Source of the DNA: Pholiota molesta
Lineage: Eukaryota > Basidiomycota > Agaricomycetes > Agaricales > Strophariaceae
Reading direction: 5' to 3'
Assembly (NCBI GenBank): GCA_014925825.1
Contig: JACGCK010000012.1
Location: 434,001 to 498,000, forward strand
Length of the DNA stretch: 64,000 nucleotides
In this document: positions 46,562 to 58,402 of the stretch, piece after piece
How the letters are laid out: each line of letters starts with the position of its first letter
Position numbering within the stretch: position 1 is the first letter of the stretch
Notes under the pieces: generated by a model
What the model saw: the letters and a program-made list of their open reading frames with translations, nothing else
What the model was told of the DNA's origin: nothing
The model's database searches: none
Translations under genes and position numbers: made by a program

Positions 46562-47123
46562 ATGGCTCACTCATTCGCCACCATTTTCCTCACTCTCTTC
46601 TGCCTTGTCTTCGCTACTGCAGCCTCGCCCGGGACTTTGGTCGCGAAAGCGACTATGGATGTTTATGTTCCTAAAATCATCAAGCCCGATGGGAACACTG
46701 AATGGGTGACTGGCCAGTCAGCGACTGTGGTTTGGTGAGTTTTATCATTATCTCATTATCTATCTAGTATATTACTGACCATTATAATATCTGCAGGGAT
46801 GCATCGGATGCACCAGCCTCGATTTCTAATGAAGCTTCGGTATACCTGCACAACTGTAAGGAACATATTTTGCTACTTGGTTAACGTGTGCTTAAACATT
46901 TATCGTAGACGGAACCGTTGCCAAAGACTTCGATCTCCGAGCTGGCAACGTCACCTTCACCGTCCCGTATGTTCTCCAAGGCGCATACTTCCTCACTTGT
47001 AAGCCTGCTACCCTATTTAAAAGTTTGCTCGGGACTAACACCTTAATCAAACCTCCAGTGTTCGGTGATTCCGGCAATTATAGCCCTGTGTTCAACATTG
47101 TCAACCAGGCCTTCACCTTCTAA
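46562..47123 (+). CDS. small secreted Kre9/KNH-like protein, 128 aa
   Basis: Intact four-exon gene: 46562-46734, 46797-46855, 46909-46998 and 47059-47123. The signal peptide is MAHSFATIFLTLFCLVFATA. The mature protein is a single Ig-like Kre9/KNH N-terminal domain: DVYVPKIIKPDGNTEWVTGQ, then SATVVWDASDAPASISNEAS, then AGNVTFTVPYVLQGAYFLTL, then FGDSGNYSPVFNIV. In the Ser-Thr-rich GPI-anchored family this domain precedes a long glycosylated tail and a GPI signal. Here the protein stops right after the domain (NQAFTF), so it should be freely secreted. Yeast Kre9 acts in beta-1,6-glucan assembly; the basidiomycete function is not established. The next gene (GH5) is convergent, 155 bp away. Confidence 0.88.
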
Positions 47124-47278
47124 GGTTGGCATTAACAAACATCGATGAGGGCTAGGAAGGATCAGCTATCTTTTTTGGATACCCTATTTGGCAGCTTACG
47201 GACATTTTCTTGACACAAATTTACGGACTTTGGGCATTATTATTCTACAGCATATATTTCATTTGCATGTCATAGCAT

Positions 47279-49006
47279 CTAGGAAATAGATGAATGCTCT
47301 CTGAGGGCCTTGTTCAACCCCTCTCGCTCGACGCAGTTCTCGAATGCGAAACTTTTAGCGAGCTCTTCCAGCTGTGCTTCGTCCATCCCACGGAATGCAT
47401 CTGCCCATTCATTGACCATGAATTCCGCCATTAATATGGTCCTGCTGATACGCGTCACTCTTTCTTCTACAGACCATAAAGGCGGATAAAGCTTGAGATG
47501 GGATTCATCCGCGACCGAGTTCCTGATAAGGTCACTGATGGGCTGGTAGATATGTTTCACGAATTTGTCGTCTTTGCCCCAGGCGTCGACCGCGAGATGG
47601 TGCTTTCTCTTCAAGAAATCCTTGAAGAGCTGCATGTACGGAGTAGAGCGCGAGACATGCACCATCCCTTGGAACCCAATGTCTTTGTAAAGCCAAATGG
47701 ACCAGCTGAGGCGATCCTGACGGAGTATTATGATTATCAGCGAAGATTATATTTCAAGAAGCACTCGGCGTACCTTTTTGTAAATGTCCAGTTGATCCTT
47801 CAGTACCTTATACCGTCGCTCATTAATCGCGTCCGTTTCGTCACCGTCATACTCTTTTCGTGCATATACCGGACCCCATTCTCCATTCCAAACACAAAGT
47901 CCTTTCTCATCCATCCATCGGCGTTTTCTTTCATAAGTGGTCCTCAGCAGCTTTATCTGGTCTTCCGATCCTTCATAGGGCTCAGGTGAACTCGGGAAGC
48001 CATAAATGGCATAGTCGTGGATGGCGTATGCGGTATTGGTCCACCTCTGACCCGCGTCCTCCGGGAATTTTGAGAAGTCCACCGCGAATGTATTGCCGTC
48101 CAAGAAGAGAATGTGGTCCGTGTCTATTGCGCGTATTGCAGCGTAAGAGCGGTTGTAGAACGCCATGAGCGTAGCGTGCTGTGGATGGGGATCCGCCGGT
48201 TCGTTGAGGACATTGTATCCAGCAATCCACGAGTTATCTTTGTAGTGTTGGGCGATCTGCTCCCATATCCATACAAGTCTGTCCTGGAAATCTTTGTGTT
48301 GCCAGAAGTATGCGATGTGGGTGCCTCCGTCCGCGTGCCATCCTCCGCTTTGTCCTCCAGGCGCAGTGTGCATATCAATGACGGTGTAGATCGAGTGTTT
48401 TGCACATATAGATATTGCGCGATCAAGGTGCTTGAAAGCATCCTTACGAAGAACGCGAGGGTTCATGTCATCTAAGCATAAACAAAATGAGCCTTGTTTG
48501 AATTTTGGCCTAGAAAAAGGAAGGACCTTCAAAATGCCGATAGTTGACAGCAATCCGTATGCAATTGAGCCCAAGGGATTTGAAAAACTGAGCATCAGGT
48601 TCCGCGAAGAAATGCTCCAGAAACTAAGCGCAAGCATATATCAGAATAAATATAATTCGTTAGAATTCAGGAGACATACGCACCCTGTCGAAGAAGAATT
48701 CCGCCTTTTGTTCTCCAATCGCTTCCGCAAGAGCTTCACGAACTTGAAATTCACATCCCGGATATCCTTTGAAAGTGACGTATGGACTTTCAACTCGATG
48801 AATATGTATGTTGAAAGGAACTTCGAACCTGATATAAAGTTCTCCATCCTAAATTCAATATTATAAGACCATCCGGACTACATGATTGGGGACAAGTACT
48901 TGTCAAGTACTCACGTCATCCAGCCTCCAAGCCCAGCGCCTCGTAGAATAACCTCTTCTCCATCTTCGTCTACGATCTTCGTACCTGCGACTTTGAGAAA
49001 ACCCAT
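47279..49006 (-). CDS. glycoside hydrolase family 5 protein
   Basis: TIM-barrel glycosidase, probably acting on beta-glucan. The frame is intact through five or more exons. The start is ATG at 49004-49006: MGFLKVAGTKIVDEDGEEVI, then LRGAGLGGWMTMENFISG. The barrel shows EPDAQFFKSLGLNCIRIAVN, YTVIDMHTAPGGQSGGWHAD and the acid/base glutamate in SWIAGYNVLNEPADP. The nucleophile glutamate is in LCVWNGEWGPVYARKEY, and the aromatic strand is SWSIWLYKDIGFQGMVHVS. A helical C-terminal extension of about 130 residues follows. There is no signal peptide or membrane segment. This is unusual for a wall enzyme and suggests an intracellular or unconventionally exported protein. Length is about 470 aa. I cannot assign the subfamily. 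It lies tail-to-tail with the Kre9-like gene. Confidence 0.9.
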
Positions 49007-49335
49007 AAGAGATGATCAGGATCCCCAGTATGTTGTAGAAGGACACTGGGAATGAACCTGGTCGGATATGTGAGTAAAGCTGAACGGAATCACTGGGCCG
49101 GAAGAGCCGACAATTGGCCGAGATGTGGTCAGCTGCAAATTGGAGAACAGAGACGTATGAGCAAATATGCTTCTGATGAGAACTGGCCTCGAATGGCAAG
49201 GCTCGGAAGAGAGAGGATATGAATGTGAAAGAGGTATAAATTGCATGAACTATGGTATCTGAAATCACAAGCACTGCGAATCGCCGCGAGATGAAAGAAG
49301 CAGAAAGAAATTACTATGCAGAAGGTCGAAGGGTA
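49007..49335. other. 0.3 kb intergenic spacer
   Basis: Promoter of the GH5 gene and 3' flank of the F-box/WD40 gene. Nothing else seen. Confidence 0.55.
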
Positions 49336-51736
49336 TCAAGCTAGGAAACTTGTATCGATTCCGTGAGAAAAGTCCCAAATGCATATCCGCTGTAGGTGGG
49401 TTACACAAAAATAAGTATATCACTTTTAACTATCATATTATGGTATGCGTACCTGGTCTTCACCGCATGACACAATCTGAAGAAACCATAGATAATGATC
49501 ATGAGAGTTCATCCAAGGCCACCATAGATGATACTCGTACCTTCTTTGAATCAAAGCCTATACAGAATATCCGCCCATTATGCCCACCAGTGAGGTCTGC
49601 CACCAAAGCCCCAGTCTTCCGATCCCACACCTGGCACAAGAAAAAAGACAGACAAACGCATCCATAAGCTATTTTCGCGACCGCAACCGGTGACACCTGA
49701 CCCACCTTGATAGTCAAATCATAGCTCCCACTGAGAACAAAGTCCTCTCCCAGCGCAACCGTTCTCACCAGATCCATGTGCATGCACCTGTCGCCTTTCT
49801 TGTCCGCCGCTGATCGAGGCACGGAAGTCGATTCGATGTTATTGCTTCCACAGGCCTGGCAAACGAGTCCCGTAGGATTAGGATTCGCGGTGCTGCTTCC
49901 GGGTAATTGGAATGGAAGATGATTATTGTTGGCGGGTGGGACGCCATCGTACTCTGGGGACGTCGACCAGCCTTGCGAGGTGGTCATGTCGAAGAGACGG
50001 ACGTGTTTATCGGAGGAACCGGACAGGACGAAGGGGGGGCAGAACTCGATTGAGGCAATGCTGAATTCAATGCCCAGTATCAGTATTATTGAAAGTTAGA
50101 GAAGCCGGTAAAACCCACCCTCGGGTATGATGATTATCGAATGTTCGAAGGAGTTTGCCTGTCTCAGCATCCCAAAGTCTGACAGAACGATCCCCAGACG
50201 CCGATACGATACATGATTCAGAGATCGAAACAGCGTTCACAGCAGCTCTGTGGGCGCCTAACGCAAATTGGAATTCGAGCTCTGGGAAAGAATAAACTCT
50301 AACAGTACGATCTATGAAATAAATATTAGAAAATGATCAGCAAAGCAGGAAAAATTCTTCACCCTTGGAGCACGAAACCAACCGCCGATCGTCAAAGCGG
50401 ACACAGAGAACACTATCTTCGTGATCACATAGAATCTTGACCAGCTTATTCGTCTCCAGATGCCACACCGCAACGCGTCTGTCACTTCCTGCACTGGCAA
50501 GGTAGCCATTATGCACACATAAACTCAATATTGAGCTGCTGTGTACATTCGCAATGACCCGTTCCACCGTCGACGTGCCGAGGTTCCATTCTCTGATGGT
50601 CTTGTCGCGCGAGCCAGTGAATAGGACTTGCTTTCCTGATTCCGGGTACGTATATAGTTGCAAGCAGTAAATCGTGTTGTGTGCGCGTTCGTTGGTGCTC
50701 CTCGCGTCTGCAAGGCCGAGTATCGGTAGGAAGAGGACAAAATCCTATTCCTGATCTTGATATGCGTTTGGTGGAGGAGTTTGTAGTCAGGTTTAGGCGC
50801 AAAGAGCCCTGTATCGACTTCAAGATCGAGGGCGCAGAAAATAACGACTCCGGCTCGCAAACCGCGATGACGGCGAGGACGAAGACGCCTCTTTCGCGTT
50901 GGACAGCACAGGCAGGCCACTATGACTTGACGATATCGACATTGACGCGAATCCCGAGTCCAGCTCGGCGTGCATCAGCGTCAGCTCAGCCTTCGCTGCC
51001 TCCACTCCATCGACAGTTTCATCATTACCACCGGTCGGTTCATCCTCCTCGTCTTCTTCGTCGGAGTCGCCCATGCCTTCGTCGTCGGAGTCTCCCCAGT
51101 CAGGGCCGCGAGGTGCGGGCGGTGGGGTATTGGGAGGGAATAGGCGGGGCGCGTTCCGCCATGCCCATCCCCTAGCTTGGCAAGAGTCTTCCACAGTGAT
51201 TGGTCGTTCGCCAGAGATTGCCACCTCCTGCTTACTAGGCCGCATACCAGCAAGTTTGAGAAGGGAGGTATGAAAATATCTGCAATGCACTTCTGTTGGA
51301 AGAGACTGTACATTCGAAGTTAGTGTGGATGGAACAACAACAGTACATGACAGACGTACCCCAACGACGTCGAACTGCAGCAGTGGTGCTATGCGTCTCT
51401 GGATGGTGGCCATCGTGAGCGGGGCAAGGACGCCAGAAGTTTTACGCCAATTCTTTCGAGCACGCAAGGGCCATTCATTGGACAGTTTAGCGATAAAAAA
51501 ACACCGACTCACCTTCCGTGTCTCGTACGGACCCCATGCCAGAAGAGTCAGTTCATCAGCGTTCATCATCTGGAACGTAGATGTGGCAAGATGCATGGCC
51601 TCTCCGTCTATAAACCCTTCGTCGGCAAACGGCGCTGCAGGGTTGTTTTGCAGCATGTTTGGGGGCAAAGCAGTATCAAAGTGGAAATCTGAGGTGACTG
51701 AATCAAGGAGGCGATACTGACTCAAGACACAGACAT
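49336..51736 (-). CDS. F-box/WD40 protein, SCF substrate receptor
   Basis: Predicted substrate receptor of an SCF ubiquitin ligase, partner of the Skp1 encoded at 0.8 kb. The F-box reads SLPTEVALQIFSYLPFSNLL, then VCGLVSRRWQSLANDQSLWK, once single missing bases near 51220-51290 are followed across frames. An acidic Ser-rich linker (GDSDEEDEEDE) follows. After it come RNRILSSSYRYSALQTRG and a seven-bladed propeller: FTGSRDKTIREWNLGTSTVE, NGYLASAGSDRRVAVWHLE, SASGDRSVRLWDAETGKLLR, FVLSGSSDKHVRLFDMTTS, and the last blade with VSCGEDQ joined to RICIWDFSHGIDTSF. A Cys-x-x-Cys insert (GLVCQACGSNN) interrupts one late blade. The N-terminal exon with MLQNNPAAPFADEGF begins at ATG 51734-51736 after a further shift. 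The family resembles Pop1/Cdc4-type proteins; the substrate is unknown. Confidence 0.85.
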
Positions 51737-54285
51737 GATTGTGGACGAAGATATATGGCAGGAGCCTAACTACATGTTACGACGGACCCATAACACTGGC
51801 CGCGTGAGGCCACAATCATCGTCGAATAGCAACCATACGCCTAGGGCACGTGGGGGTGTGCTCGCAACGAACATTCAAAACCAATCATTGAATCAAGACC
51901 GCGTCTATTGGCTGTATACTATGGCCTTGTGATTGGGCCTGTGAGCAATTTGTAGGATGTATGCTCAATCCTTTGTTCAGTTACAAGCTCATCAAGAAAA
52001 ATGTAAGTATAGTATGACATTCTACATCTGAATCCAACAGTCAAAGTTAGTGCAGCATTCTAGCAATGAGTCGGAGAGAAACAGAACAAAGTCCGAAAGC
52101 TAACCCATCCCATGCTTCGGATATATTGTGCGATCAGTGCTCTATTGCCTTGTCTGATTCAAAGTATGTAACCCGTCGACGATGGGAGTAGAGAAACCTG
52201 AGGATGGACGTAAGTACTTATCAGCGTATTCTGAAAAGAGAGCCCCACCTACGAATTATCTGGGTCTAGGCTCGCTCTAAGCGTGAATCATGATTGATCA
52301 TGGCAACACAGCGACAGTGAAGATTCCAATCGAATGGTGTTGAAGACGAAGTATAAATGGAGAATTCAGCCTTGACCACTGGATTATCCAATAAGGATTG
52401 CCTGCTAATCTCCCGATCTTCACCGTCATATACGAAAAGCAAGAGCAAGAAAGAGAATATACTGCAAGATCGATATTCGTGGAACTCTGTCATCTTCTGC
52501 CAGGAACCCCATATAGGTGATCTGAGTCTGTCTTGAGTCATATGTCCGCAATCATGTCAAGACAAAAGATCAAGAGTTCAAATGATGAGACCAAAAGTCA
52601 TCAGCTGTTTTTGTCGGTTGGATATAAAAGATCGTTCTAACAAACGAGATCCAGACCAGAGTGGCATGCGTAAGGTCCCACGATTTCGACTGAAGAATCG
52701 ATGAAAGCAGGAGTTTCCGAGTAAAAAAGACAGGTTAACTAGAAGGACCTGACGGAAGACAATCATATCCAATGGAGTAAGCGTTGGTTGGACAGCAGTG
52801 TGGATTCTCCAATTCATGGATTCATGGTGGAATGTGGTGGCGAAAGCGAGGGAGTGTTTGAGCTCCGATTTGCTGGCTGGCCTCCCAATCAGAGACTGAT
52901 CCAAACACAGCCACATACAGAACATCAACGCGTCAATAATGCCCAAACCGTGACAATGACTCTTGCTCTCGACCATTGTACGCACTCAGTTGGACTGCTG
53001 CGAGTCACTGTGAAATGAACAAAATGCCTTGTTTATCGCATTCTTCTTCGCTCCGCGCACGTTGAGTCTTGGTGAATCAGGATCGGAACGCACTGCTCCA
53101 TCATTCCTTGGGACGGCGCGGTGAATTTAATCTTATTCTTCATGATCAGGGACTGCAGATGATTTGCTATGCGAACTCAAAAAACCATTGTTTACAAAGC
53201 CGCAGTAACTCGACTTTACACGCAAGTTCTAGGGTTAGGTTAGGAGTTGATCAAAAACATCGTCCTGCGCACCTCGAGGTTAGAAGCGTTCAACGTGCTT
53301 AGTGGGGTCGCATCCCCATATGCATTGTCCTTTTGTAACGGAGATGCGATATTCGGTCATTCGATGCCTGGAACGTGAATTGTCAATTGTTTCAGCATGG
53401 TGAACACCGTGTTTATCGATGCAGAGTCGCAACTTCTACACACCCGACGGACCGACTACCCTCGCGAGTCCCAATCAGTGCCACCCAATTAGACCCAAAT
53501 TTGGCAATTAGAACTGAATTGGACAATAGCAAGATTGATGGTCACGTGCCAATGGTTGAAGTTCAAGAACCAAGAGCAGGGTGAAGCTCAAGAGTTAGCT
53601 TCAAGAGTCAAGTTCATTGAAATTGCCAAATTAACACAGGACACGCCATGTGCATAGCGCTATGATATTCGAATGGTATTGTTCTTACCAACAATGAACC
53701 TTCAGAACTTGCCACGACAATTTATGCAACCTTTATTGAGGAACTTGAGGTTCAATTACCGTTATTTCATACGCTGAATGGACTAAGGAGTGCTCATTTG
53801 AATCCAGACTGGTGGAGGGACAAAAGCTCTGATGCTCAACAAGCTAGGACTGAACAAAAAGAACTCCGTATTCGGAAAATGGGATATCTCGCATGGGATG
53901 GATTGGACAGCAACAATGGTGGAACCGGTGACGGGCTCGATTGGTGTTGGATTGGTGACCCAATTATTCCATCGCTCCCACGAACTGCTTCCCCTGTCAA
54001 CAGATTGTAAGCAATCAGGCGGTCTCGACTTACTTGAATAGGCAAATAATGGGACGGTGATGCCGTGAACGTCCCAGAAGCCCCGAACACTTGCCTGCGA
54101 AGGGAAATAATCCCGGCTCCTGGGGTCCCCACCAATCCGTTTCGAGGCGGATTGCATGGGCGTCTGTCGACATTGTCTGGTCGGAATATATAAACCATGC
54201 TTTGTGCACTTGAAATGATCACCAGCCTCTCCAAAGCCAGTCCCCAGCAGCTCTCTCCAACTTCCGTGTTATTTTTTCGATCGCC
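51737..54285. other. 2.5 kb gene-poor stretch
   Basis: No conserved protein recognised on either strand. A 166-residue minus-strand frame at 53836-54336 and others lack any family resemblance. The stretch 53.4-53.8 kb is rich in short repeated words such as AGTTCAAG and CAAGAGT and could be an old non-coding repeat, but I cannot define its ends. The last 100 bp carry the Clp1-like promoter. Confidence 0.45.
54187..54194 (+). promoter_or_regulatory. TATA box of the Clp1-like gene
   Basis: TATATAAA at 54187-54194, 92 bp before the ATG at 54286, followed by a C/T-rich leader. Position and sequence fit a TATA-type promoter. Confidence 0.6.
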
Positions 54286-55290
54286 ATGATTGCTCATCAC
54301 AACAACAAAGCCAACGCACGGGTCACCACCGTCCAATTGACAGCCCGCCGTTGCCCCGCTTCCCCACCTACTCCCACCTGCCGCCGCCGCTCACCCATCT
54401 CCTACGTCAACCGCCTGCATCACAAACACGTTAAATCGATGTACACCGTGCACGCCGCCGCTAAAAATAAGGCGTTGATGGCCAGCTCATCCCGCATCAG
54501 CCTCCCCCAACACCTCCCACGGCCAAACCTCAAAGAGATCTCCTCTGAAACTATTCAAGCCTTGGGTGTGGATTGCAAGGACATTCCTCTTCGCCTTGTC
54601 CGCGAGCAGCTGTTGGACCAGAACAGATCGTAAGTAAAATCCATTGTCTACAGCGTCCAAGTTCAATTTTCTCATTGTTCTCTGGCGCACAGACTCGTCG
54701 GCGGTCTGCATAGCATTACCATCTCCTATGTCCGCCAAGACCCTGTACCCGAGCGCCTCACAGCATACTTCACTACCTGGGCCTATTTAACGACGATCTG
54801 CCCTACCCATGTCCTTGCCCTTACCAGCACGATCACCAGCGAGAGTGGTGTTTCCAGCACCCAAGTCGACCTCTTCCCCATCCACGAGATCGTTTTCGCT
54901 GCCAACTGCGCCTTATTCCCCAAACTACCTTACTCAACAACAACCACAAGAGAGGGCAGCAACGGTGATTTGGCCTCATTCCCCGTTGTCAAGCTCGACG
55001 TCCCCTCCGCATGGACTTTCCCCATCCTCCAATCTTTCCTCTACAACAAAGACACGCGCGTCCTGCAGTCTGCTCTGCTTCCTAATGAGTGGAAATTGAC
55101 CATCGCCAGCATTCTCAAGCAGGCCATGATCATTCAGGGGGTTTGGAAGAATGCCATTGCGCTTGGCGTTATCGACGAAAGAGTGGTCCTGGACGACATG
55201 GAAGAGGAGGATGCGCAGTCAATATACGACGTAATCGAGGACTCGTGGGCGGAAGTTCTTCGTGCTTTGCACCAAACGACATCACGATAA
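54286..55290 (+). CDS. Clp1 (clampless)-like protein, 313 aa
   Basis: Intact two-exon gene (54286-54629, 54693-55290). The N-terminus is basic (MIAHHNNKANARVTTVQLTA). The region from SSRISLPQHLPRPNLKEISS onward, with ALGVDCKDIPLRLVREQLLD, then VDLFPIHEIVFAANCALFP, then FPVVKLDVPSAWTFPILQSF and LYNKDTRVLQSALLP, follows the pattern of the Clp1-like family. In Coprinopsis cinerea and Ustilago maydis, clp1 is required for clamp-cell formation and sexual development, downstream of the A/b mating-type homeodomain proteins. Mushroom genomes carry several paralogues, so this need not be the orthologue. There is no known catalytic motif. The assignment rests on remembered family pattern, not an alignment. 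It converges with the HET gene. Confidence 0.68.
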
Positions 55291-55468
55291 TCGATATTCT
55301 GAGCAGCGGAGGATTCAACATTTAGGGTTTCCCGGGGACAGTTAGCACTGTATTTTATGCACTCTTGTAGAAACTAAAAGCATTTGTATTATATGGCACA
55401 TGCGGATATAAATTATTGTTATGGGCATTTTTATCTTATGACCCTGTGTTTTCTATACCGACATAATA

Positions 55469-57298
55469 CTACAGATACAAGGTCAGAAGTGCTATAGATA
55501 ACGCTTGCAGGTGCCGTTTGTCTTTCGAAATCCTTGTAGCAGAATCACGAGTGTTGGCCTTCCTTTCGAATTGAATAGGACGCTTGGTGTTGATCTTGGA
55601 ATGTGCATTCAGAGGTGCTGACGCTGTCTCTCCGTCCTTACTGCCAAGTCCTGATATGCGCTCCAGAGGGTACCATCCAAGGAGAAACGCAAACCCACTC
55701 TCCGGTATGGAAATATACTCGCCGTCCTCAATAAAGGTGTAGATAGCTAGAGCGAATCGTGGATCCTGAACGAGTGAGTGCGCCGACTCGGAGGCGGGAG
55801 AGGAGGGAAAGGGAGATGTTATCGGAGAACTGGGGAAAACGTCCGCTGGAGTGGGATACGAGGGATAGTCTTGCACCAGGTACACATCGACTGGATTGAA
55901 ATGGAGTGGATTGGACCGGTGCATTTTGAACTGCACTCGCTGACCATCGTCTGAATTGAAAGGAGACTGGGTTTCGCTCTGCGACACTAGGGTCATTGGG
56001 ACGAGCACCAGTCTGGCCCGCAACCCGACGTGCGTGAGCGTCATCGGCTTTGGGGGAAGCCTCCGTCCAGGAATCTTCTGAGCGGCATCGAGATAGCAAT
56101 CCGCACTCGAAGGAAGGAGGCGGGAGGTGTGTATTTCGTCGGAGACCGGCTGCCCTCCCCAGGCCAGGAGCTCGAAGATGTGATCAGCGGGCTTCGAGGC
56201 CAAGATGGCCTCTATGAGGCGGAAGAACGCGCACTCGGCGCCTTCGCCGTAGGCCACCGCAAAGCTCACGCCGAAGATCCCCATAAGGGAGTACGCGAGA
56301 TCCTCTTGGCGCGTCGTTTGGCGCTTAGCCGCCCATCGCATCTGCTGCATCACGTTTCCGCCTTCGATATTGACGGTGGAATAGTGGCATTTGAATGGGG
56401 GGATTCCGGTCGCTTTCTCTACTCTCTGCTGTATCAAGGTAGGATAAGTGCCAACAGGCGGAAGTTTGTCGTTGAAGTCATCGGGGTTTAGAGGCTCCCA
56501 GTTTTGATCGTGGAATCGGATTCTCTTGGGCGCTAAATATTCCTGCAGAGTCCATCCTCGCGTGAACCAACGGTCTTTATCCATGCCATGAAGAGAGGGC
56601 GTGGCCTTGGTGTCTGCGAGATATACGATGCAGACCATGGAATCACGGTACCAACGATACATCGAGCGAATGGACTCATCGAGCTCCGAAGTCCTGCTTT
56701 TGTCGATGCAGATCGTATCCATCCAGCCGTAGGTTGCCTTGTACTTCTCTCTAGCAATACCGCAAAATTGCGCCAGCTTGCGAAGGCCAGCTCCTTTGGA
56801 CCTGCGAAGTGCCTCGGCGTCTTGCCACCCCTCAGACAAGGTGTCTGTATAGATTACTTCTGGTTCGCCAATAAGCCATGTGTGCGACAGAATAGCGTAG
56901 CCGCCGATCTCGCGAGCCAAGTTTCTGACCGCCTCTTTGGCGCTCGCAAGACCTTGCGCCGTGCGTCGTGCCACCGTTGTGATTTTTGTGAGGATGCCCG
57001 AATTCGCAGCATCCGCCATGATATCGCCGATTATATTCGGGATGATAGTGTCCCTGTCGATAAGCTTCATATCCTGCAGTAGCAGCATGCGAATCGGAAT
57101 ATGGGCGTATACGTATTCTGTGACCACGCTGCGCAGAAACCGTCCGCCTTGTAGACCAGGATATCAACGTAAGATAGAATATTTTGCTATTCTAATTGAA
57201 CGCTCTGCACCTTCTTCTGCCTCCTGAACGCCATAATCTGGGACAAGCATAAGTGTCCCGGTTGTAATTAGCTGTAGTACTGCCGTACCTGTATTCAT
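55469..57298 (-). CDS. HET-domain protein (nonself-recognition type)
   Basis: HET-domain proteins trigger heterokaryon-incompatibility cell death in ascomycetes; in basidiomycetes the family is expanded but the role is unproven. The first exon begins at ATG 57296-57298 (MNTGTAVLQLITTGTLML). One base seems missing near 57165 before GLQGGRFLRSVVTEYVYAHI. From there a single 552-codon frame runs to the stop. The HET core is complete: YAILSHTWLIGEPEVIYTD, GLRKLAQFCGIAREKYKATY, GWMDTICIDKSRTSELDESI, RSMYRWYRDSMVCIVYLADT, and WFTRGWTLQEYLAPKRIRFH. The C-terminal part (TTRQEDLAYSLMGIFGVSFA, then YGEGAECAFFRLIEAIL) is the usual extension. No NACHT or WD40 follows. It is tail-to-tail with the Clp1-like gene, 178 bp apart. 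Confidence 0.88.
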
Positions 57299-58402
57299 TG
57301 TTCCTTATTCCTGATCTTAGAGCGTTTGTGAGGTGTAGAGAATATAGGGAGATCGTTCACTGCAGTCTATGTACATGCAGTCGTTAAGTCGAACAGTACA
57401 ACTGATGTGTGAGATGTGTTATGAATGGAGTTGGAAGAGGGCAGACGGGCGGCTATCGAGACTCGACTGCTGGCAGTGGAACCGGCGCCTATTTTTGGAT
57501 TGGCACGTGGAGGAGCAGATACAAAGTCCTACTCATCTACACTGGCATTATTTACCCATTCAAGAAACGTCTGAACGTGACAATCTTTGGACTGTTCAAG
57601 TGTTCACGGAACTCAGTTTAAAATAATAACGGGAGACGTTGGGCTTTCTCATTTCTATGAAAATTAGTAATATCACTTGCCTTGCCTGCAATCTTACACA
57701 TGCGCTGAGAAGATATTGAAGCCGTGATTTCTCTATCCTAAGTGTCAAGACGTGACCCCTTCACTTGATAAAAACCTCTGCATGTAAAATGCGGCAAGGG
57801 GCTGAATATGGGACTCTGGCTTGGGAGCTCCGAGCCCATGATGAGTCGTGATATGCCACCCAGAATTCACGGTCCTGATCATGAGGGATTGTTAATCTAT
57901 GAGTAGTCTCATGCCTGGATTGTATTGTCAAAGTATGATAGTAACAATGGAAGGTCATTGAGATTTTGAAGGCCTTGTGGAGAGGGATACTCCGGAGCAT
58001 CTGACCACTTTCCCCACATAGGCTATATTTGACCGTACAGACATATTCAATGGCGGACTTCAAGTTTTTATGCGCCAAACTGTTTGTATCACATTTCGAA
58101 GTAGTATGATCGGTACTCCTCGAATCACTCTTTTCTATTGTAATTCTTATCACTATTTGACTGTTTCTGATTCTTGGATGATCTCATTGCGAGATCGAAG
58201 AGTCCACCGGATCCACGACGTTAGAAGGCCAGACTTACCCATTCTTCTTCGAGCCATGTACGGTCTACATTTCATCAAAATTAATACCTTCTACACTCCA
58301 GGTCCATCGGGATCGTAATCATCCTAGCATCTAGAATTCGCCGGAAAACTTATAAATCAAGAGAAATGAAGGCTGCTTCCCCAATACACTGTATCAAAGA
58401 TC
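57299..58402. other. 1.1 kb divergent intergenic region
   Basis: Upstream region of the HET gene (-) and the first cysteine-rich gene (+). A TATAAAT at 58351-58357 is 46-52 bp before the ATG at 58403. No coding sequence recognised. Confidence 0.55.

Noticed and set aside
50681..51175. 164-codon + strand open frame in the F-box/WD40 gene
   Set aside because: It is the complement of the acidic linker and first WD40 exons of a well-supported minus-strand gene.
53222..53245. Telomere-like GGTTAGG text
   Set aside because: Only two partial units are present, so it is not a telomeric or interstitial array.
53836..54336. 166-codon minus-strand open frame before the Clp1-like gene
   Set aside because: It overlaps the Clp1-like promoter and first codons on the opposite strand and shows no conserved pattern.
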